Below are positions 12,030-31,589 of a stretch of 64,000 nucleotides of DNA, piece after piece. The notes beneath the pieces were generated by a model. That model saw only the letters and a program-made list of their open reading frames with translations, did not search any database and was not told the DNA's origin. Made by a program: the position numbers and the translations under genes. Source of the DNA: Saccopteryx bilineata (taxonomy: Eukaryota; Chordata; Mammalia; Chiroptera; Emballonuridae); the NCBI RefSeq assembly GCF_036850765.1, contig NC_089493.1, forward strand, positions 298,956,349 to 299,020,348, in the 5' to 3' direction. Numbering within the stretch: the first letter of the stretch is position 1; each line of letters starts with the position of its first letter.

Positions 12030-12201
12030 TTCCTGGGGCTAGCCCCACACGAGCACCCCGTGGGCCAAGCAGTCAGCCTCAGCGCCCTCTCCTGTGCAGC
12101 CACGCCGGGTCCGGCGCGCCCGGTGGTTGGAGCAGGACGCGCACGGGAGCCTGCGCAGCTGCGCGGAGGGAGAGGCGGGGAGGGTGTGGGCGGAGCCGCA
12201 G
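12030..12201 (+). promoter_or_regulatory. GC- and CpG-rich 5' region / candidate first exon of PRDM9-like copy A
   Basis: This CpG-rich segment ends in a good donor (GCCGCAG|GTGAGC at 12,201/12,202), about 100 bases before the KRAB exon. Copy B has the same donor at 59,827. Copy B has an ATG at 59,759-59,761 where copy A has AGG. I cannot show a coding match to PRDM9, so it may be a 5' UTR exon plus promoter. Confidence 0.45.
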
Positions 12202-12207
12202 GTGAGC

Positions 12208-12227
12208 GGGGGGGGGGGGGGGGGGGG
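12208..12227 (+). repeat. Poly-G tract (20 G) at the start of the intron
   Basis: An uninterrupted run of 20 G starts six bases after the candidate donor. Copy B has only GCGCAAGGCGG at the same place. It could fold as a G-quadruplex or be an unstable or assembly-sensitive tract. Confidence 0.9.
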
Positions 12228-12304
12228 CGGCCAGAACCCAGCGGGGGGAGAGCCGGTCCCTTCCATCAGCTAGGCGGGGTCACGTGGCCGTGTCTCCCCC
12301 CCAG

Positions 12305-22558
<10,254 letters not shown>

Positions 22559-22690
22559 AAGGTAAATCTCATACACTAGAGGACACACTCAGGGGAGAAG
22601 ACCTATGCAGCGTGTGTGAGTGAGTCACAGTCACCAGAGAATGCATTCAGGGGAGAAGCCTTATGTTTGCATAGAGGGTAGCAAGTTATT
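22559..22690 (+). pseudogene. Decayed fingers after the TAG of copy A
   Basis: Finger-like DNA (ctcatacactagaggacac, then ggggagaag repeats) continues after the stop with frameshifts and more stops. The array was once longer. The same post-stop DNA is found, better kept, in copy C. Confidence 0.8.
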
Positions 22691-22915
22691 AGCATAAAAT
22701 TGCATCTCCACAGCCATAGCTATTACATGGGTCATATCACAGCTCTGAGGGGACTTCAGAAGGAGTTTACTGACCCCTTCCCTCACAAGAGTAATCTGTA
22801 CAGATGTAACTGGTTAAACAAATTCTTTGCTTTCACAATAAGAGATGAGCTAGACAAATGGTTGCTTAAGTGCTATGGGAATGTCAACACCAATCCTCCA
22901 TGGTCTCTTGGTGCA

Positions 22916-23062
22916 CAGTGGATAAAGCTTTGACCTGGAATGCTGAGGTCGCTGGTTCAAAACCCTGGGCTTGCCTAGTCAAGGCACATATGGGAGTTGA
23001 TGCTTTCTGCTCCTCCCTTCTCTCTATGTCTCCTCTCTTTAAAATGAATAAAGTTTAAAAAA
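22916..23062 (+). mobile_element. Short tRNA-derived SINE, head truncated
   Basis: It begins within the head (gcacagtggataaagc). The full head is present in the copy C flank at 55,326. Confidence 0.8.
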
Positions 23063-23604
23063 AAGTCTGAAGAGCACATACCTCATTCCCCCCTGTCACT
23101 GAAACCAGAGAGTTTCAGGAGAGCCACAGAGAACTCACCCTCTCATGCACAGAAACTGAACCCTTGGAAATGTGGAAGTCTGTTGTCAATCTACTTCGCT
23201 TACTGCCCAGGGCGAGGGATTTGTGACAGACTCACCAGGAAAGTAATTTCCTTGATTCCCAGGAAGTGAAGCCTTTTTTTCTAGTAGGCTCAAAACCTTC
23301 CTTCCTGGGCTTCTCTTGGCTCCTGTCATATTTCCTCACCTCTGTGTCTCAGTGGTGTAAACCAGGGAAGAACATGTGCTTGTGCTTGTGCATGTCTGTG
23401 TACCTGGCTCAGTCTGGGCACCTGGTCTCCCTCACTCTCCTCACTGGCCTCTACAGGGTAAGAATCTCATGGTGCATACTACATGCACTCTGGATCATTC
23501 AGTAGTTGCTTTGAATCTCAGCTCTGCCCACACCAGCTGTGCTACCTAAGGCAAGCTGCTCAACTTCCTTTTTTTTTAATTTTATTCTATAAAATGAGAA
23601 TGGT

Positions 23605-23910
23605 GCCTGACAAGCAGTGGAGCAGTGAATAAAGCACTAAACCGGGACACAAAGGAGCCAGGTTCAAAACCCCAAGCTCACCAGCTTGATTGAGCGTGAG
23701 GTTGCAGGCTTCAGTGTGGAATCATAGACATGACCCCATGATTGCTGGTTTGAGCCCAAGGTTGTTGGATTGAGCTCCTGGTCAAGGCACATATGAGAGC
23801 AATCAATGAACAACTAAGGAGCCCCCCAAAAGAATTGATGCTTATCTTTCTCCCTTCCTGTCTTTCCCTATCTGTCCCTCTGTCAGTCTCATGCAAAAAA
23901 AAAAAAAAGA
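23605..23910 (+). mobile_element. Longer tRNA-derived SINE
   Basis: Head gcctgacaagcagtggagcag and an (A)n-rich tail. It corresponds to 56,040-56,400 in the copy C flank, where the tail has become (AAAG)n. Confidence 0.82.
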
Positions 23911-23967
23911 AAGAAAAAATTGCTTCTCTCCACTATATAAAACTTCCCTCTTGATGTTCCGCTTACC

Positions 23968-24697
23968 TGTCAGACCTTATCCTTACTAGACTATTGCCCC
24001 TGAGACAAAAATTTTAAGAAGCTGACAAGCCGCCCCAAGGAGGGGCTCCTGACATAACAGGACTTTTTTTTTTTTTTTTGGTATTTTTCTGAAGCTGGAA
24101 ATGGCGAGAGACAGTCAGACAGACTCCTGCATGCGCCCGACCAGGATCCACCCGGCACTCCCACCAGGGGCGACCCTCTATGCACCAGGGAGCGATGCTT
24201 TGCCCCTCTGGGGCATCGCTCTGCCACGACTAGAGCCACTCTAGCACCTGGGGCAGGGGCCAAGGAGTCATCCCTAGTGCCCGGGACATCCCTGCTCCAC
24301 TGGAGCCTCGGCTGTGGGAGTGGTAGAGAGAGACAGAGTAAAAAGAGGGGAGGGGAGTGTAGAAGCAAATGGGCGCCTCTCCTATGTGCCCTGTCCCAGA
24401 ATCAAACCCAGGTCCCGTGCACATCGGGGCGACGCTCTACCACTGAGCCAACCAGCCAAGGCCCATACCAGGTCTTTTGATTCAACACCCACCTGTTCAA
24501 AGCCCCCCAGGGAGGAGCGTTCCAGACATACCAGAACTTTTGCCTCAGTATCTTTTCAGGCTCTCCTAAAAACTATATAACTCACCCCTAGTTTGTAGCT
24601 GGTTCTCTTCTGCCTGGAGAAGAGCCCGGCAGGATTCCTTTCTTCCTTTCAATAAAGCCTGTTACTCTGGTCTTCCGGACTCCCATGGATTCCAACA
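23968..24697 (+). mobile_element. ERV4 5' LTR (class I), interrupted by a SINE
   Basis: It starts TGTCAGACC and ends TTCCAACA. A TATA-like ACTATATAA is near 24,571 and AATAAA near 24,651. A long SINE in reverse (24,062-24,463) splits it. The first ~40 bp are also in the copy C flank (56,451-56,490), so this LTR predates that duplication. Confidence 0.78.
24062..24463 (-). mobile_element. Long tRNA-derived SINE inside the ERV4 LTR, reverse
   Basis: The T-run start and the head at the right (gccttggctggttggctcag on the minus strand) are typical. The copy C flank ends before this point, so its presence there cannot be judged. Confidence 0.87.
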
Positions 24698-24777
24698 TTT
24701 GGTGCCGGAACCCGGTACAGAATACTAACTGCCTGGACGATCCCTCTTTGCCATCCAAACTTAAAACAAGGAAGTAA

Positions 24778-25480
24778 TGGGCAGCGGCAGCTCGTCCCAG
24801 GCTTACTCCCTGATTCTATTTGGACGTGTAATTGTAAGGTTGATTGGCCGGTAGTCTAACCCTGTCCTGAACCCCTGCTGGATCAGAAAAATAAAAATAT
24901 TTTCCCTTCCCCTTTCTGGGTTGGCCTCCACATTTCAATCGAAAACACCCCTTCCTGGATGGACGGTTTTGACTTCGGACCCCATATCTATGGGTGGTCT
25001 GCCTCTACTCCTTTATGGACTTATACAAAAATCTAGGCCTGCCTAGCCAGGCCTTTTACTACGTCCTGGGATCTCGGCCTTGGGTTGACGACCTCTTATC
25101 TGAGTCTCTCTTTCTATGGAGATTTTCTCCTCTCAGAAATGTGACTGAAGGCGGGGACCCCCCTTCTCTCACCAGTCTGCTCAAGTGTGGGCTACTCTCC
25201 GTCCAAACAGTCCAGCCAGGCTCCCCTCAGAACATGGGCTTCTCCCAATCTCAGGCCTCAGAGACTACTCCTCTACTCCTTCGGGACTCAACCTACTCTC
25301 TGAGTTTCACAGTTTGAGAGGTTTCTACTCTGAGCGGCTAGTTTCTACACACTTCCTTAAAAGTCTAGGAACCTTGCCAGGTTGCTTTCTAGTACCATCA
25401 CTATATCTTAAGAGACTTGACCATTTTTGCCACCAGATGGGGAAGGCATCAGAGATTCCTTACGTGTGCAGGCCTTGGAC
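24778..25480 (+). pseudogene. gag: ERV4 gag matrix-like remnant
   Basis: ATG followed by G-S-G-S-S-S gives a myristoylation-like M-G start 80 bases after the primer site. A stop follows within about 25 codons and the frames shift repeatedly. The C/T-rich block 25,870-26,210 may be the proline-rich part of gag. Weak homology; called mainly by position. Confidence 0.5.
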
Positions 25481-25481
25481 C

Positions 25482-26361
25482 TTACATAAAAGTTATGCAT
25501 TCGCAGAGAACTAGATAGAGGGTGACGGAGGACAATCTGACTTTGGGCGAGGGGTTTGCAACATAATTTGATGACAAAATAACCTAGACATGTTTTCTTT
25601 GAATATATGTACCCTGATTTATTAATGTCATCCCATTACCATTAATAAAAAAAAAAAGTTATGCATTAAGGAATTTAAATGAGCGGATACATGGGAGTCC
25701 AGAAGACCAGAGTAACAGGCTTTATTCCCCCTTCTCTCCTGTCCTTAATTTCTGTACTGCTTGTTCTACATGCAGGCCGGTTTTGGCCAAACAAACTTCA
25801 CCTAAAAGCTCTGCTCCTAACATTTTTTCCTCCGTGGACTCCCAACTCTCTCCTTCTCCTGCCTGACCTCTGAGGGCACCCTTCTCTCAGGACCCTTCTC
25901 TAATTCCTCTACAAATTTCTTTTGCTCTATTCTCTTCCCTCCAAGAGCCCCCTCCCTTCTCCACTGTGTTCTTCATTCCCTCCCCCCTCCTTAGAAGCTG
26001 TGTTTCTGGCTGCAGTGTCTGTCTCTCTTCTTTGACCCCTCCCCACTGGCTTTGCTGTATTTTACCCATTTCCCTCTCCCCACCAGTTTTTGCTATAGCT
26101 GTGCCCTTCTCCCCCTCGTCCTGCATATTCTGACCCTCCTTTTCCATCCAGCTGCTCACACTGTCCGTCGTCTGCATTCCCACTTCCTCCCCTCTATGGC
26201 AACCCACTGCCATCTCGAAAAACTTTAAAAAGCAGAATTGTATATAAAGCTATGTAAGTAATCTGTCATGTTTCCTTGTTAGAAAATATCTCTAGTATAA
26301 TTTGAATTGAAACAAGTAAAGCCCACTCATTTAAATTCCTTAATGCATAACTTTTATGTAA
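25482..26361. repeat. Perfect 36-bp inverted repeat flanking ~640 bp
   Basis: The left arm is 25,482-25,501 plus 25,668-25,683 (split by the retroposon). The right arm is 26,326-26,361 on the other strand. The arms are identical over 36 bases once the insert is removed. The loop contains C/T-rich ERV4 gag-like DNA. Confidence 0.9.
25502..25653 (+). mobile_element. Short poly-A retroposon with 14-bp target duplication
   Basis: The ~150-bp insert ends in a 12-A run. AAAAGTTATGCATT occurs just before (25,488-25,501) and after it (25,654-25,667). This fits L1-type retrotransposition of a short, non-tRNA-headed element that I cannot name. Confidence 0.85.
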
Positions 26362-26429
26362 AGTCTTTTTTTAATGTGTAACTGTGTCTGTTTCTAAGGC
26401 CTTAAACCAATAATTACCTGTCTTTTAAA

Positions 26430-27110
26430 CCAGGGTTACTCCTCTTTACAGACTCTCCCTGCAATACTCCCAAACTTACTGTCCAAAAACCTTCAGGGGA
26501 TTATCACCTCCTAAAAGACTTATGCCTAATCAATGAGGCAATAGTTTCCCTCCATCCAGTAGTCCATAATCTCTACAAGTTATTGTCACATATTCCCTCA
26601 AACACCACTCACTTCAGGATCGTGGACCTCAAGAATGTCTTCTTTACCATCCTCTACACCCTGACTCTTTACTTTCTGTTTACCTGTACATAGACTGTCT
26701 TACCCTAGGCAATCAAAAAAGCCCACACCTGTTTGTGCAGGCACTAGCTCAGGATTTAGCAGCATGCAATCTCAAAATTAGTACTCTCTTACAATATGTA
26801 GATGATCTACTCTTCTGCAGCCTCTCCCTGCCTGCTTCAAGGAAACACACACGCACCATTCTTAACTTCCTCACTGTGAAGGGATATTGTATCTTCTCTG
26901 CTAAGGCTCAACTTCACTCTAAGTCTGTAATCTATCTGGGCATCACCTTAACCCCCACCACCTGAAGTCTCACCCTAGATCTAACTCAGAGCCTCCACAA
27001 TCTCCAACCACCTACCACCACAAATCAAATATATTCTGTCCTTGGTCTAATAGGCTTTTTTAGACACTGGATTCCCAAGTTTGCTCTCTTAGTCAGGCCC
27101 CTCAGTGACA
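26430..27110 (+). pseudogene. pol: ERV4 RT remnant with YVDD
   Basis: RT blocks are visible: V-Q-K-P and L-x-L-I-N-E near 26,480-26,540, a D-L-K-x-x-F-F block near 26,630, L-L-Q-Y-V-D-D-L-L (YVDD at 26,795-26,806), Y-L-G-I, and the connection segment G-F-F-R-H-W-I-P-K-F near 27,055. They are interrupted by stops and a deletion between the second and third blocks. Confidence 0.85.
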
Positions 27111-28019
27111 TTTGCTGTACATGGCTTTTAAGGTCTATAATGACCAAGGAAGTACCAGAAAAGAAAAATAAGACCCTAAAGAAGCCAGGAAATACCAGCT
27201 TTTGGCATATGCTCTTAAAGGCTTCAGAACAATAAAGGGCTTCATAGGATATCATCAGGGCCCTCCTCCAGAGTGGAAAGAAAGGTCATTGAACTGAAGT
27301 CTGCCAGGCTTCCTAGCCCCACCTATAGACACGTCTTTTCTGTGGAAAAAGGAATACGAGAAGGTAAGCTGCTCCCTTGCTCCATGTAAGGAGGGTTCAG
27401 TCTCTTCTAGCCCTGCTCCAGCTACCTGTGATATGACCTTGCCCAGCATGCTGGGAATTGCCACTGAAGGCCCAAGGACATCATTCAGGAACCTAAAGAA
27501 TTTCTTTCAAATAGCAGATAAACTAATCTCATTTCTTGTAAACACAAAGGCCATCTACACTGCCTTACTTGAATATTTGAGTTTTATTTATCCCTCAAAG
27601 ATCTCTACTGTGGGTATTGACAGTTTGATTTTGTTGCTATATTTAATGTATAGTATATCCTTTATACCTCTTGTCTCAATGCCCCATTCCTATGGTGGCC
27701 TGGGACATGCTGCTAATTCCAGCTAGAAGCAGTGATCAATAGGACCTAAACTCTAATGCAAAATATAGAACTGTTACCACAATTTCCCTAAGTACTTGCA
27801 GGATTTATAGTTTACTCAGCAAACTGTTCAAAGACTGTCCAAGAGGCTCTTCCAGCTGTACATCACCCAAGGACTGAGTTTCATGCAGACAAGTCAACAC
27901 ACCATGATCCTGACAACTCCCAGTGCTGCTAAGGGTGACTCTTTCCTCCACCCTGACCATCTAGAGCTCAGAAACAGAGAAACAAAATTGACCCCTTGTC
28001 CTTCTAGTCTCTATTCATG

Positions 28020-28330
28020 TCTCAGCCTGCCTCACCCAATCAGGGGTTTTCTCATATGGGACCAACACCTATATATGTCTGCTTACTAATTGAACAGAAA
28101 CCTGTACCCTAATCTATCTCACCCCAAATATCAACCTAATCCTACCCCATGAGCCTTTTTTAATTCCTAGTACATTAGTCATAAATCTAAGGTCCAAGCA
28201 AGCTGTAGAGGTAATCCCTCTTCTCGTTGCTTTAAAAATCTCTACAAAAATAGGTCTAGGGGCAGGGGGACTGGCCACATTTCTGTCTTATTCCTACTCT
28301 CTCTCTCTTTCTAGCCCAGCGAATTTGTAT
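28020..28330 (+). pseudogene. env: ERV4 env fragment around the SU/TM boundary
   Basis: One frame holds a G-T-N-T-Y-I-C-like block, then an R-S-K-Q motif where a basic cleavage site is expected (near 28,195), followed by a hydrophobic, glycine-rich fusion-peptide-like segment. Stops and truncation by the following LTR make it non-functional. Confidence 0.6.
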
Positions 28331-28364
28331 ACATGGAATTGAAAGAACCAAGGAAAGTTCAAAT

Positions 28365-28794
28365 TGTTAGATTTAGGAAAGTGTGCTAAGATTGACAGAG
28401 TGTAGAAGCAGAGACAGGGAGGTAATGATAGGGACCCTGTAAGGCTGAGAACAAAGAAGATAAAAGTTTGCATTCCATTGGTCACAGACCCTTATCAGAA
28501 GTTTATGTTTGAAATTTGCCAATGAGCTAGACCCAGCCCCTGTTGCTATGCTGTGTGTGACCCCCTTAGCGAATAGGTAACTACTAGATCTGCTTCTTTT
28601 AATGCTTGCTTACTTAGGATATATAAAGACCTAGCCGGAAGCGCCAGGGGCGATTCTCATTTGTATCTGCTTGTGGGTACGTTGTTTCCGGACACATGGG
28701 AGTTCAACCCTGCGCAGGTTAATCTGGCCAATAAAGAAACATCTATACTCCTGAAAGTCTGCAACGTCTGTTCTTGTACCCGGTGCATGCTACA
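28365..28794 (+). repeat. ERV2 5' LTR (start uncertain)
   Basis: It ends GCATGCTACA like the ERV3 LTR. TATAAA at 28,622-28,627; AATAAA at 28,730-28,735. The 3' two thirds align with the ERV3 LTR, but the 5' end is diverged. I chose TGTTAG at 28,365; TG at 28,382 or 28,401 is possible. Confidence 0.75.
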
Positions 28795-28797
28795 TCC

Positions 28798-28815
28798 TGG
28801 GGGCTCATCCGGGAT
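28798..28815 (+). other. ERV2 primer-binding site (tRNA-Pro)
   Basis: TGGGGGCTCATCCGGGAT matches the gammaretroviral tRNA-Pro site with one mismatch, three bases after the LTR. Confidence 0.9.
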
Positions 28816-29133
28816 CTCCCTCAGTGAAGTTTTTGGGTCAGAGACCGGAGGAACAGCTCGGGGTGAGTAAGTATTTACTGAGGATCCTCACTTGGTGTGG
28901 CTTTTAGGCTCTGGAGCGTATAAACCTGAGGTAGTAGGTGGGACGCAACTGGTAAGCTCCCAGGGCTTTCAGAAGCGGGACGCCGCTTTCTGAAAGGATT
29001 TGTTAACTCTAGGAGTGACCGGTCACATTAGAAATTTTTGCACCGCGCTGCACTGCGTTTTGTCTGAGCTTGAATGACTTAGTTGAGTGTGATACAATTT
29101 GCTACTCTTATTAGATTGACTATTGGTGCTGGG

Positions 29134-29516
29134 TTTTTTTTTTGTATTTTTCTGAAGCTGGAAACAAGGAGAGACAGCCAGACAGACTACAGCATGCGCC
29201 CAACCGGGATTCACCCGGCACACCCACCAGGGGCGACGCTCTGCCCACCAGTGGGCGATGCTGTGTCCCTCTGGGGCATCACTCTGCTGTGACCAGAGCC
29301 ACTCTAGCACCTGGGGCAGAGGCCAAGGAGCCATCCCCAGCGGCCAGGCCATCTTTTGCTCCAATGGAGCCTTGGCTGCGGGAGGGTAAGGGAGAGACAG
29401 AGAGGAAGGAGAGCAGAATCAAATGGGCACTTCTTCTATGTGCCCTGGCCGGTAATCAAACCTGGGTCCCCTGTACTCCAGGCTGATGCTCTACCACTGA
29501 GCCAACTGGCCAGGGC
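29134..29516 (-). mobile_element. Long tRNA-derived SINE in the ERV2 leader, reverse
   Basis: Full-length type with its head at the right end (ggccctggccagttggctcag on the minus strand). It separates the primer site from gag. Confidence 0.88.
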
Positions 29517-29588
29517 CGGTGCTGGGGATTTGATGATTGTTCTGTTAATTCTTGAAGGTTTAGAAGCAGACAGAGCGGGATACAAGAG

Positions 29589-31470
29589 AATGAGAGAACA
29601 AGAGTCTGTGCACGGTTCTCCACTCGAGTGCCTGTTAAACAACTTTTCTGACTTCCAGAAAAGGGTCCAGGGGTACTAGGGCCACATCCAGATCGAGAAA
29701 CCCTCTGGACCTTAAGCCAGTTAGAATGGCCCGCCTTCAACATAGGGTGGCCCACTGAGGGCACTTTTATCTCCCTATTGTGTTTGCTGTTCAGGCCATT
29801 ATCTACCAGGTGCCACATCCAGACCAATTTTTGTATATAGATGTGTGGATTGATATCGCCACTAAAAAGCCAGGTTATATCAGGAAATACATAAAGGACA
29901 GCAAGAGAGAGAAGGGCAGTGTGCCTTAATGCAGATAATCAGAAGGCAAGGCAGGGTGACAAGAAAGAAAAGGGAGAAGCTAGCCCCCTGGCATGGCCCA
30001 GCATGCCATCATCTAGACTTTACCCTGGTTTTCCCAAGCCCCTAGAGGACCACCTAGACCTGGTGAATTTCCCTCCACCCTATCGGCGGCAGGCAGAACC
30101 TGATTCTTCCCGACAAGATGTGAACGGGCTTTCAAGTTCACCTCACACCCGAGGAGGGGTGGTTTATGTGGCGGGGATAGCAGTGGCCATCTTGTCTTCT
30201 TTGGCGGGAGGAGCTGCCGCCATTTTCCCTTCTTTGGCAGGAGGTGTGGCCGTTCCTCCTTCGGCGGGAGGGGCAGCCATCTTGCTGCTCTGGGAGGCAC
30301 CACCGGCACCAGATGCGAGTTTCTGTGCGCCACCCCATTTTATTTATGTGCCTTTCTCTTCCAGTGATTTATACAATTGGAAACCTCAAAATCCTCCCTT
30401 TTCTCAGAAACCGCAGGGATTAATATCCTTGCTTGAGACTGTTTTTAGGACCCACCAGCCAACGTGGGATGGTTGTCAACAGCACTTACAAACTCTTTTT
30501 ACTACAGAAGAAATGAACAGGCTAATTAGAGAAGCATCAAAGGCTGTTTTAGAGGACGGGGGAACAGATGTGGAAGTCGCGAATGTCCTTCCTAAACAAC
30601 CCCCAAATTGGGACCCAAATACCTCTGGTGGAAGGGAGGCACTCTTCCAGTACTGCCGGGCTCTGTTACGGGGCTTAAAGACAGCAGCCAGGAGACCCAC
30701 TAACTTCAGTAAGGTAAGTGAGGTTATCCAGGGAAGGGAAGAGTCCCCCACTGCATTTTTAGAGCGGCTAATAGAGGCCTACCGGGTTTATACCCCATAG
30801 ATCCAGAGGCTGAAGAAAATTGCAGGCTAGTGAATATAGCCTTTGTGACGCAAGCTGAGTGAGACATTAGGAAGAAGCTTCAGAAGTTAGAAAGATTTGA
30901 AGGGAAAAATAGAAGTGAGTTGCTAGAAATAGCTCAGAAGATATTCATAAATAGGGACGACCCAGACATAGGGGGAGCGGCTGTCAAAATCCTCCTTGCG
31001 CCTGACCAGGCGGTGGCGCAGTGGACAGAGCATCAGACTGGGATGCAGAAGACCCAGGTTCAAGACCCCAAGGTAGCCAGCTTGAGCACGGGCTCATCTG
31101 GCTTGAGCAAAAAGCTCACCAGCTTGGACCCAAGGTCACTGGCTCAAGCAAGAGGTTACTCGGTCTGCTGAAGGCCCACGGTCAAGGCACGTATGAGAGA
31201 GCAATCAATGAACAACTAAGGTGTTGCAACGAAAAACTGATGATTGATGCTTCTCATCTCCCTCCATTCCTGTCTGTCTATCCCTCTCTCTGACTCTGTC
31301 CCTGTAAAAAACAAAACAAAACAAAACAAAAATCCTCCTTGCCACTCATAAGTCAGAAGGGAAAGGAATAGGGAAGCAGCAACAACGAGGCAAGGACAGA
31401 GGTCAACAGTGAAAGCGAATACACAAGGACCAGTGTGCATACTGCAAGAAAAAAGGGCACTGGAGGAGAT
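29589..31470 (+). pseudogene. gag: ERV2 gag, broken
   Basis: The start aligns with ERV3 gag, but the second codon is Arg, not the myristoylated Gly. A stop follows at 29,677. The frame 29,919-30,800 (293 codons) is open and holds the proline-rich domain and capsid with the major homology region (about 30,722-30,790). A SINE (31,000-31,328) cuts the capsid end. The nucleocapsid CCHC knuckle (31,432-31,470) has a TAA in it. Confidence 0.85.
31000..31328 (+). mobile_element. Longer tRNA-derived SINE in ERV2 gag
   Basis: Head gcctgaccaggcggtggcgc, full-length, with an (AAAAC)n tail. The 15-bp target duplication AAAATCCTCCTTGC is visible on both sides. Confidence 0.92.
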
Positions 31471-31589
31471 AATGCCCAATGTGAAGGGCCGACACCCATA
31501 GCCATAGCAAGCCCCAGAGGTCATGCTCCAAACCTGAGACTTACAGGGTCAGGGCTCAATTTCCGTCAGCTCCCAGGAGCCCATGGTCA

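Larger units (their letters stand above)
22691..23967 (+). repeat. 3' flank of PRDM9-like copy A, duplicated at 55,040-56,450
   Basis: No gene. It includes a short SINE (22,916-23,062) lacking its head because about 60 bp present in copy C are deleted here, unique DNA (23,070-23,600) and a longer SINE with an A-rich tail (23,605-23,910). It ends at the ERV4 LTR. Confidence 0.85.
24698..28364 (+). mobile_element. ERV4 internal region: decayed class I provirus
   Basis: The primer-binding site TGGTGCCGGAACCCGG (from 24,700) fits tRNA-Phe, like ERV-F/H-type class I elements. Below are a gag start (24,778), RT (26,430-27,110) and an env SU/TM boundary (about 28,150-28,320). All are full of stops and deletions. 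No 3' LTR was recognised; ERV2's LTR follows. A retroposon and an inverted repeat lie inside. The stretch 27,130-27,760 has no assignable domain. Confidence 0.78.

Noticed and set aside
28190..28320. ERV4 envelope as a co-opted gene
   Set aside because: Too short, with stops upstream and truncated by ERV2.
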